DNA of 64,000 nt from Haliotis asinina (taxonomy: Eukaryota > Mollusca > Gastropoda > Lepetellida > Haliotidae): positions 7,446,501 to 7,510,500 of the forward strand of contig NC_090285.1 in NCBI RefSeq assembly GCF_037392515.1. Reading direction: 5' to 3'. Shown one piece after another: positions 59,401 through 64,000 of this stretch (positions are counted from its first letter, which is position 1; each line of letters starts with the position of its first letter). Below the pieces are notes generated by a model. The model did no database searches, was not told the origin of the DNA, and worked only from the letters and a program-made list of their open reading frames with translations. The position numbers were made by a program, and so were the translations under genes.

Positions 59401-59474
59401 AAGATCACACCCCTCTGGACACAGGTGACGTGGAGGTCAAACTCGGCATCGACAACCCGACTTACCGGATATAG
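38449..59474 (+). CDS. Type I membrane protein with EMI-like, 3x EGF, WAP, VWC, 2x HYR ectodomain and PPxY/NPxY tail, twelve exons, 670 aa
   Basis: Exons: 38449-38510, 51128-51304, 51745-51878, 53261-53374, 53459-53563, 54696-54800, 54975-55328, 56435-56512, 57262-57294, 57792-58037, 58591-58827, 59107-59474. They sum to 2013 nt in one frame. Signal peptide 1-21; EMI-like Cys-rich region 22-122 with acidic insert and 'CCPGW'; EGF modules about 134-160, 165-196 and 200-231; WAP 243-279 (eight Cys); VWC 287-349; Thr/Ser stalk 351-376; HYR 388-469 and 470-548; transmembrane helix about 567-587 followed by 'CCRRR'. The tail has PPTY 605-608, PPAY 621-624, PPVY 628-631 and terminal NPTY 665-668. 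PPxY motifs bind WW domains (for example NEDD4 ligases) and NPxY binds PTB or endocytic adaptors; those roles are inferred here. Introns 3-11 are all phase 1. An upstream in-frame ATG at 38425 would add eight residues. I know no named protein with this order. Confidence 0.88.
39984..40078. repeat. (AAAT)n microsatellite
   Basis: AAATAAAT tetranucleotides, nearly perfect, ending just before a full SINE. Confidence 0.95.
40155..40420 (+). mobile_element. Near full-length tailed SINE (family A)
   Basis: Second complete copy, with 'GGCCTTCAGCAACCCATGCT', 'GATCACTGGATTGTCTGGTC', and 'GGCGTAAAACTAAA' followed by seven or so CTCA units. Slight internal deletion after 'GACTTGGTT'. In intron 1 of the receptor-like gene. 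Confidence 0.8.
40935..41155 (+). mobile_element. SINE family A, diverged
   Basis: 'TTTTCAGTAACCCATGCTTG', 'AATCACTGGATTGTCTGGTC' and a degraded 'AAATACAACAAACAAAC' tail. In intron 1 of the receptor-like gene. Confidence 0.6.
43166..43274. mobile_element. Palindromic MITE copy 2
   Basis: A 109-bp foldback: 'GGGCCTAGTGTTTCGAA' pairs with 'TTCGAAAAACTAGGCCC', and each arm contains the self-complementary 'CTTAGCGCTAAG'. The arms are joined by a short loop near 'AATGTTAATGAATGGC'. Located in intron 1 of the receptor-like gene. Confidence 0.85.
44347..44545 (+). mobile_element. SINE family A, diverged
   Basis: 'CTTAAGCAACCCATGCTTTT', 'GGCTCGCTGACTTGGCTGAC' and 'CACTGGATTGTCTGGTCC' mark it. The tail is lost. 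A related 3' scrap lies at about 44750-44835. Confidence 0.6.
45890..46085 (-). mobile_element. SINE family A, minus strand
   Basis: Reversed 'GATCAACATCATGAGCATCG', 'GTTAGTCGCCTCTTGCG' and 'CCCGGGTCTTCACAGG' mark an older copy. Confidence 0.55.
46912..47046. mobile_element. MITE-like inverted repeat, about 135 bp
   Basis: Arms 'ATATACTGGACAAAA' (46912-46926) and 'TTTTGTCCAGTATAT' (47032-47046) are perfect complements. The interior is AT-rich and non-coding. TA at the ends would fit a mariner-type target but is not distinctive. In intron 1 of the receptor-like gene. Confidence 0.55.
48053..48212 (+). mobile_element. tRNA-derived SINE (family T), full
   Basis: 'GTAGCCGCGTGGTTAAAGCG' and 'GACCCGGGTTCGATTCCCCA' are the tRNA-like A- and B-box regions. 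The body 'TATTACTGGAATATTGCT' follows and the tail is partly degraded. Confidence 0.75.
48578..48690 (+). mobile_element. tRNA-derived SINE (family T), 5' part
   Basis: 'GTAGTCTAGTGGTTAACGCG' and 'GAAGACCCGGGTTAGATTCC' give the head. The 3' body is lost after about 48690. Confidence 0.7.
48995..49275 (+). repeat. Dispersed non-coding repeat (family D), copy 2
   Basis: Counterpart of 24955-25285, with several small indels. In intron 1 of the receptor-like gene. Confidence 0.7.
50459..50494. repeat. (GT)n microsatellite
   Basis: About 18 GT units in intron 1 of the receptor-like gene. Confidence 0.95.
51003..51127 (+). mobile_element. tRNA-derived SINE (family T), ending at exon 2 acceptor
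   Basis: 'GACCTGGGTTCGAATCCGG' is the B-box, then 'TATTGCTGGAATATTGCT' and 'AAAACTAAACCCACTCACTC'. The tail runs directly into 'TTACAG', the splice acceptor of receptor-like exon 2. Confidence 0.75.
51128..51304 (+). CDS. Receptor-like gene exon 2: Cys-rich N-terminal region with acidic stretch
   Basis: Encodes 'GRRKGPDYRCKYTETKVDKC', then 'NRTVFYPCPNQQQSEESQEE', 'EEEGQDDNAVDLYANFWR' and TT|GTAAGT. It has an NRT sequon and a Glu/Asp-rich run. The acceptor (CTCACTCTTACAG) lies at the end of a SINE tail; see findings. Confidence 0.85.
51745..51878 (+). CDS. Receptor-like gene exon 3: EMI-like CCPGW end
   Basis: Encodes 'FRYRRRFSNIKWCERTETYT' then 'CIMFRCYIGCCPGWKFDEVL' and 'KTCSI'. The 'W.C...T..T' spacing and 'CCPGW' recall the C-terminal half of EMI domains, but I cannot confirm the family. 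Acceptor 'gatgttgcag', donor C|GTGAGT. Confidence 0.88.
52136..53107. repeat. 30-bp minisatellite, about 32 copies
   Basis: Unit 'GATGTTCATGGCAATGTCAT' then 'TGTTGATGTC', with a few point variants and one shortened unit near 52420. It lies in intron 3 of the receptor-like gene, and a decayed extension reaches the acceptor at 53260. The unit is ten codons, so long open frames exist on both strands. Confidence 0.95.
53261..53374 (+). CDS. Receptor-like gene exon 4: EGF module 1, cysteine-poor
   Basis: Encodes 'IECMNGGTAVEDDSGPRCEC' then 'LAMYTGKRCEE'. The 'MNGG' and 'C.C...YTGKRC' features are EGF-like, but only four Cys are present and the Cys after 'NGG' is Thr. Symmetrical 1-1 exon. The decayed 30-bp minisatellite runs up to its acceptor. 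Confidence 0.88.
53459..53563 (+). CDS. Receptor-like gene exon 5: EGF module 2
   Basis: Encodes 'VKCDLECMNDGMCDVIEGRP' then 'RCMCSDHFNGTRCEN', a complete six-Cys EGF with an NGT sequon. Acceptor 'tttcttcttcag', donor C|GTGAGT. Symmetrical 1-1 exon. Confidence 0.92.
53826..53995. repeat. Intronic dispersed repeat (family F), copy 1
   Basis: 'TTAGTCTCTGAATGTATAT' and 'AGGAGCCCCAGTGAGAATGG' recur in diverged form at 54190-54350 and 58080-58260. All three copies lie in introns of the receptor-like gene. Confidence 0.55.
54190..54350. repeat. Intronic dispersed repeat (family F), copy 2
   Basis: 'TTAGTCTCTGAATAGGTAT' and 'GGAGCCTCACGGAGACTAGA' align with the copy at 53826. Confidence 0.55.
54696..54800 (+). 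CDS. Receptor-like gene exon 6: EGF module 3
   Basis: Encodes 'VCENGCGSYGHCVAEEGEAR' then 'CSCIHGYMGRNCER', a complete six-Cys EGF. Acceptor 'tatgtctgcag', donor C|GTAAGT. It has the same length as exon 5 (105 bp), consistent with module duplication. Confidence 0.92.
54975..55328 (+). CDS. Receptor-like gene exon 7: WAP four-disulfide core plus VWC domain
   Basis: The WAP core runs from C243 in 'GDCPPL' through 'GTCAVSCEVDSECPLKQKCC' to 'SNGCGRLC', giving the eight Cys with the CC pair in place. A VWC domain follows, from C287 ('YTCPYLGHNYKIGDIFY', 'CDVCTC', 'CCEYCA'). NYT sequon. Both domains sit in one exon. Acceptor 'aatccacag', donor G|GTACGG. Confidence 0.93.
55645..55752 (-). mobile_element. 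tRNA-derived SINE head, minus strand
   Basis: Reversed 'GGGAATCGAACCTGAGTCTT' (B-box) and 'TTTAACCACTGGGCCACCCC' (A-box). In intron 7 of the receptor-like gene, next to a GTGA microsatellite (55594-55622). Confidence 0.6.
56435..56512 (+). CDS. Receptor-like gene exon 8: Thr/Ser-rich stalk
   Basis: Encodes 'PNVTTSLLTTVPTTSSTTED' then 'HTFFS'. Thr/Ser-rich and Pro-containing with an NVT sequon, so it is a likely O-glycosylated linker. Acceptor 'tctctactaaag', donor G|GTAACA. Phase 1-1, 78 bp. Confidence 0.75.
56731..57030. repeat. About 30-bp tandem repeat, diverged
   Basis: Around ten units of 'TGTACACCTGCATGTATGTT' then 'TGACGTCG', with variants. In intron 8 of the receptor-like gene. Confidence 0.8.
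57262..57294 (+). CDS. Receptor-like gene exon 9: 33-bp micro-exon
   Basis: Encodes about 11 residues, 'DPAPVKPDLYK', between 'ttgtttcacag' and G|GTAAGT. It keeps phase 1-1, so it could be skipped without a frame change. Assigned from splice sites and phase only. Confidence 0.65.
57535..57642. repeat. CCCCAA-rich tract
   Basis: Irregular CCCCAACC/CCCAACCC repeats. The minus strand is G-rich with GGGGTT units (telomere-like, G-quadruplex capable). In intron 9 of the receptor-like gene. Confidence 0.85.
57792..58037 (+). CDS. Receptor-like gene exon 10: HYR domain 1
   Basis: Encodes 'EPTFLNCPKLLITIDVAHDK', ... 'VIATSSRDYRGNFARCEFHV' and ends 'RIR'. The 'P.F..CP' opening and '.D..GN.A.C.F.V.' closing are HYR (hyalin repeat) hallmarks. 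Acceptor 'ttgtttcacag', donor G|GTATGG. Confidence 0.88.
58080..58260. repeat. Intronic dispersed repeat (family F), copy 3
   Basis: 'CAGTCTCTGAATGTGTATGA' and 'TGAGCCTCAATGAGTTGGGA', then 'CTTGCTTCATTTATGGCTTT', align with the copy at 53826. Confidence 0.5.
58591..58827 (+). CDS. Receptor-like gene exon 11: HYR domain 2
   Basis: A textbook HYR module: 'DTHAPNFTYCPPDVYLTKEG', 'ATWDMPQAVDNVG', 'FKKGEHPIVFVSEDYEGNIA' and 'RCHFFVKV'. Contains an NFT sequon. Acceptor 'tgctttcccag', donor G|GTAAGA. Symmetrical 1-1 exon. Confidence 0.92.
59107..59474 (+). CDS. Receptor-like gene exon 12: membrane helix, cytoplasmic tail and stop
   Basis: The juxtamembrane 'HHDHAAREKRYMYIGSG' is followed by a Leu/Ile/Val helix, then 'CCRRRHRVPEP'. 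The tail is Pro/Glu-rich with 'PPPPTYENAIY', 'MPPAYKEKPPVYENE' and terminal 'GIDNPTYRI', TAG at 59472-59474. Several Tyr sit in acidic or PPxY contexts. Acceptor 'tcttattcag'. Confidence 0.92.
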
Positions 59475-61050
59475 ATAGCGCAAGCGTTTTTGACCCCTTA
59501 GCTGACTTCCGTCTCTGTACATCTACGGTCTGAATCATATTCTGCTGATATGTTACATTTTTATGTCCTCCGCCCCCCTCACCCCCCCCCCCTCCACCAC
59601 TACATTCCTTTGACCCTCCCCTCCCCTCCTCTCCCCACCCAAACCACATACATGAGAAATATTACTGTGACCGAAGGCACCAATGAAACTGTCGCTATAC
59701 AGACACTAAATATTGTAAATATAACTATGACCCATTCGCTTTGCCATTAAGTTATAACAACGCCAATTCTCCTACCCGGCTCAATTTTAACCACCCCCTT
59801 CACACTTGTAAATGTCCAGCTATATTGTGTTTTGTAGGTAACCGCTTACTAACCCTTGTCAGCCTTCTACAGTTGCTGCTTAATGGAATGGGACGTTCTT
59901 TCCTGTACGTGACGTCATCGCATCAGAATTACTGGAATCCGTTCCGTTTCTCCTATAAAGCCCTGAATCCCAATTTTTGATACACCATACTCGTAAATAT
60001 GCATTTATTTTTGTTTTGTTTGATTATGAATTTCAAATTAACATTCACGAGGCTTTGCTAAAACATGTTATTGTGATTGCAAAAAAAAAACGTGTACAAA
60101 TTAATCAGACGGCACATGTAAAACACAAACTGGTTATCAACGTGTTCGTCTGTCTGGCCACATGGGAAACTCCCGAGCGAAATTGACGTAAAATACGTTT
60201 GACGCGTATAGTGATGTGACATACGTACTTATATATGTATCGATACTTAGAAATACTGTATACTGCTTTTTGTCTATTTTCATAACACGCCCACAGCAGG
60301 GTCATTTTTAGGATTGAGATTTGAGAGACACAAGGCATCCAAGAGTGCATTCGTAACTACTCGTCTCTTTCCGTGACCTACAAGCTTGCCGGAATGACAC
60401 GAGTAGTTACGAATGCCGAGACTGCTGTCCCTTTAGTATCGGTGCGCCAGTTCTGTCAGAATCCCTAACTTACAGAGTAATCATGTACTTATGCAACCAT
60501 ATTTTGATAACTGATGTCATTCAAATGCCTTGTATTTTCATGAGTATGAGAGATGTATAAGATGATTTTGTTTTGCGTCTCCTTGACAACGACCCTAATA
60601 GAACAGCAGGTTATTTTTGTAATATTTATATGACGTGTTGCAAATAAATCGGTACACTTTTCCGTGCAATAGTTTTTTCACTGTATCGAATTAGGTGACA
60701 ACGAATGTATTGAAATGCACACTGCAGGAGCTATCTGTGATCTGTATGTAACTCAAGTAGTTCAATGTTTTCTTGACCGTATTCCAACTGTTAAGTAGGA
60801 TCTGAACTGATATCAACACAATGTAAATGTCCCTAACTGCCCCTAATTACATCCTCTTAGCATTACTGATATGTCTGTAGCGGGACATCGTTAGAATTGG
60901 GTACTGTTTTCCATAGGTAAATTGTATTAATCCTTGACGAAAGGATGTATATATGTTTGAAATTGTTAATTTTCAAGTTATCATTACGCATTCCGTTGTT
61001 TTTTGGTGATAATGTTTGTTGGGGTTGAGATAAACATGAATAAAAAAGGA
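59475..61050 (+). other. Probable 3' UTR of receptor-like gene
   Basis: Non-coding, with AATAAA at 60643-60648 and again at 61039-61044, either of which could end the transcript. It holds a C-rich run near 59572-59640 and a perfect 17-bp inverted repeat (60347-60363 with 60400-60416). The exact end is unknown. Confidence 0.45.
60347..60416. repeat. Perfect 17-bp inverted repeat in probable 3' UTR
   Basis: 'GCATTCGTAACTACTCG' (60347-60363) and 'CGAGTAGTTACGAATGC' (60400-60416) separated by 36 nt. It would form a stable stem in the transcript of the receptor-like gene if the 3' UTR reaches here. Confidence 0.6.
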
Positions 61051-61154
61051 AACCTTTGAAACCAATTTACATAGGTGTTGCTTTTTTCTGCACTCCTTTG
61101 TGTATAAATATTAAAAACCTGTGTCACTTGACGTCTTGTGAATGAATGTATACA

Positions 61155-61345
61155 GGTTTACGCCGCAAATACCTTGTCATATGATATGTTCCACATATTG
61201 TTCGATCGCGTGTCTGGTTTAGCGCTCACGTAACAGTATTCCAACCACATATCTGGGTCAGATATGAATGTAAACCAGCCTGACCATCCAGTGATCGATA
61301 TTATGAGTACCGACCCATGCTGTCGGGGTACGGTGACATACAATC
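61155..61345 (-). mobile_element. SINE family A, very diverged, minus strand
   Basis: 'TTTACGCCGCAAATACC' and 'CATCCAGTGATCGATATTAT' recall the reversed tail and core. Low similarity elsewhere. Confidence 0.35.
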
Positions 61346-62290
61346 AACCACATCAGATGACTACCCGATGTATTTGGTGCATTGAGCAGTGAGTGTTCCC
61401 TGAGACCTGTTTTAAACCTGGATTCCATAAACACTGGCAGCAAAACAAACTTTAAGACAAGAAGGGAGAAGATGAAAGTAATTATTCATGTGTCACACTA
61501 CTCCAAACTAGAATCCGCATTTTAACAAGGCTTCAATGCAAATTGAATCATCTGACAGCTGTGATTGGCTGATTTTGTGTAAAAATGTTGTGTTTTATAA
61601 AATGTACATCCATACAGTACTTAAAACTACCATTTTTCATATTTTGTACTGTCACTTTTTACATGATGACTTATGCAGAATGGAACCACGGGTATTTTCA
61701 AGCAGCTAACACGGTGCGGTACTAGGCTTGGCACGTTTGTCTTCCTGTACTCGGAAGTTGAGTGAATGTTCATACTTTATGGGGTTTTTTTTCCTTTAAG
61801 GCCAGACTGTGTACACATGTACATGTAATAGCTGTTGATATCTTAGTTAATTTTTTAAAAATATTACTTTACCATAGGAGTCAGTGGGAGAATATTTAAT
61901 TTTTGTGTAACCGCAAGCACCGGCGACAGCTGAAGGAAGGGGGATAACTCTACTTTGCTAGTTCATTGCTGCAGAATTTTATCAACGCTTCGATTTGACT
62001 CTCCGATGACTTGCATCTACAAATATGTTCATCACATGTGAATTCACGTACTTCATGTGTCACCTGCATCATTGGGACAGCCCTCGTGTTCAAACAAATG
62101 AACGTTTACATATCTCTTGTAAAAACACCTGGGAGGTCAACCGTCAGCCTGCATCTGTCCATCACATTGGTTGAGATTGGTTTCACGTCACTGTATTCCA
62201 GTCATATGACGACCTGCCAGCCTGGTTCGATAAAAATCCCAGGAAGATGCAGATAATAAGTGCTGAATAAACGGACTTTCCTAGGAACCT

Positions 62291-62383
62291 TTCATAATTT
62301 ATGGCTGGGGATTGGGGTGGGAGCTTGGGTTGGGCTGGGTTGGTGGGGTTTGATGATTCAACCTCCTGTCCATAAATTATGAA
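62291..62383. mobile_element. Foldback repeat with G-rich core
   Basis: Arms 'TTCATAATTTATGG' (62291-62304) and 'CCATAAATTATGAA' (62370-62383) flank a core with many GGG/GGGG runs (62306-62350) able to form a G-quadruplex. No coding content. Confidence 0.6.
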
Positions 62384-62456
62384 CGGTCTCCTGCTTCCAA
62401 TGCGATACGAAGGGATACTGAAGCGTGGGTTAAAATCACTTTGAAATGTACTCTAG

Positions 62457-62564
62457 GGGCTAGAGTTTCGAATCTCTCTTAGCGCTAAGATAGTCGTAAG
62501 TTAATGTTAATGTCTGGCAGTTACGACTATCTTAGCGCTAAGAGAGATTCGAAAATCTAGACCC
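62457..62564. mobile_element. Palindromic MITE copy 3
   Basis: Same 108-109-bp structure as the copy at 43166: 'GGGCTAGAGTTTCGAATCTC' with 'GATTCGAAAATCTAGACCC', and two 'CTTAGCGCTAAG' palindromes flanking 'TTAATGTTAATGTCTGGCAG'. Non-coding. Confidence 0.85.
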
Positions 62565-63097
62565 AGTTTCATAAGTGCATGCCAGCGTCATGCGGGAAGC
62601 TAGCTCGACGCTGCACAGGACGCTCCGTAAATAGCTGCTGATGTGTACCTTAATCACTCACTCACTTCCCTGTACAAAGCGTACGCATCACAGGTCGTTG
62701 GTTTGCGGCGAGTATTTATGTAATTATAAGTTACCATGTTTACAAAGCTTGAATGATGGCAGCTTTTGGAGCGACGTTTATGACGCTGGGTCTCCGTTGG
62801 CAAGGAAACCGTTCAACAAGTATTGAAAGGGTACACGGAAAGATGAGATGGTACTGTGACTGTAACCTGAATTGTCCACATCCCAGGGAGCTGAGAATGG
62901 TAGTAAGGCTAAATAAAAAAGTGAAATGTTTCTCGGGCATCGGCGCGTCACTTTTATTTGTACTCGTAAGTTTTTATTGTCATTTGTTTTTATTGCCCGA
63001 TCATCCATTTGTCCTTTATAAGAATGAGTGTCTGTAAGAACGAGTCTGACTGAATAAACAACTCATTAACTCGAACTAAACTTCCCAAGCTGAATTT

Positions 63098-63099
<2 letters not shown>

Positions 63100-63141
<42 letters not shown>
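63100..63141. repeat. (AG)n microsatellite
   Basis: About 21 AG units with one AA interruption. Confidence 0.95.
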
Positions 63142-63714
63142 TTTTTATGCAGCCTAATGCAGGGCTGTGAGAATACATCAGTTGGGGGATAAAGTGCATT
63201 ATTATCATGAGTGAGTGAGTGTGTCAAGGCGTGAAACACGAAATAGACTTGCAACCATGTAAACAATGGACCCAGTCTTCAGCGTGACCACATAACGAGT
63301 AGGCTACCCCACCGTCTTCTTAATAGTGACCATGTGCCGGACAAACAGCAAACTTTGCATCTGTCGCTGGAGCATAAAAATGTAAGTGCTAGCTTTTTGA
63401 ACCAGTCAGGTCAACATGTTTCCTTAAATACTCCGAATGCCGTTATCTGCAGGGCGGAATGTAGACAATGCGTATTATCTCTGCTCGACTTCATGTTTGC
63501 TTTGTCTAGCCAACTCACGACACATTGTATTTCAGCATAGAGACCGCTGACGTGAACTTGGGCCAGATAATCCGGTGATTGAGATCATGAGCAACAACCC
63601 AACCGTCGTACCAACCCGGGCCCATCCATCCAACCAACAAAGTCTGCTCAAACGACAAGGGTAGGATGCGAGGATGACTTTGCGAAGAAAAAATAATTAA
63701 AACATGTATTTTTA

Positions 63715-63786
63715 GATGACCCCCGACTCGAAATGCTTCAGAGTCAACGGATCATGACTGTGAAGCATTTCATGTCGGGGGTCAAC
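63715..63786. repeat. Long imperfect hairpin
   Basis: 'GATGACCCCCGACTCGAAAT' onward (63715-63746) pairs with the segment ending 'CATGTCGGGGGTCAACT' (63754-63786) over about 32 bp with few mismatches and a seven-base loop. Probably a MITE relic. Confidence 0.55.
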
Positions 63787-64000
63787 TCAAATTTTCTATA
63801 GTTTTTTAAAATCTTTAATCCGCGCAATGACACGAGTGCTTGTATTAAGATGGTGGGTGCATTTCTTACCCGGAACTGCCGCATTAAATGTACCATATAA
63901 AATATCCCTTAGACATGGGCTGAGGTAGTATCAACGCTGTGAATTATCTTGTTTGCTTAGATTTCAACAGTAAGATTGGATTCATGTTTTTTCTGTCTGT

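Overview
This is a eukaryotic nuclear DNA window. Genes have many short exons and GT-AG introns, and intergenic DNA is full of degenerate repeats. Many repeats end in a '...GGCGTAAAACTAAA(CTCA)n' tail, and others have a tRNA-like head. From memory, this pattern is typical of abalone (Haliotis) and related marine gastropods; the species call is an inference.

Two protein genes can be reconstructed with unbroken reading phase. (1) On the minus strand, 26459 down to 16369, a ten-exon gene encodes a 348-residue N-acylethanolamine-hydrolysing acid amidase (NAAA)/acid-ceramidase-like cysteine amidase. It has a signal peptide and all recognisable active-site residues. (2) On the plus strand, 38449 to 59474, a twelve-exon gene encodes a 670-residue type I membrane protein. 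Its order is signal peptide, an EMI-like cysteine-rich region, three EGF modules, WAP, VWC, a Ser/Thr-rich stalk, two HYR modules, one membrane helix, and a cytoplasmic tail with three PPxY motifs and a terminal NPxY motif. I do not recognise this architecture as a named family; it is the best candidate here for something undescribed.

Layout: 1-16.3 kb is gene-free repeat-rich DNA. 14.0-15.3 kb and 27.7-29.0 kb are two arms of an approximately 1.2-kb inverted duplication that encloses the whole amidase gene. 16.4-26.5 kb is the amidase gene, whose introns hold two broken Tc1-like transposons in opposite orientations, a THAP-like fragment and a 132-bp tandem duplication. 29-38 kb is repeat-rich (microsatellites, a third Tc1-like relic, palindromic MITEs, a 36-bp minisatellite). 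38.4-59.5 kb is the receptor-like gene, with a 12.6-kb first intron and a 30-bp minisatellite in intron 3. 59.5-64 kb holds its probable 3' UTR and more foldback repeats.

The two genes are not obviously linked in function. The first is a probable lysosomal or secreted lipid amidase. The second is a probable cell-surface adhesion or signalling protein with endocytic and WW-domain docking motifs. Remaining small open frames look like chance or repeat-derived frames and are not called as genes.
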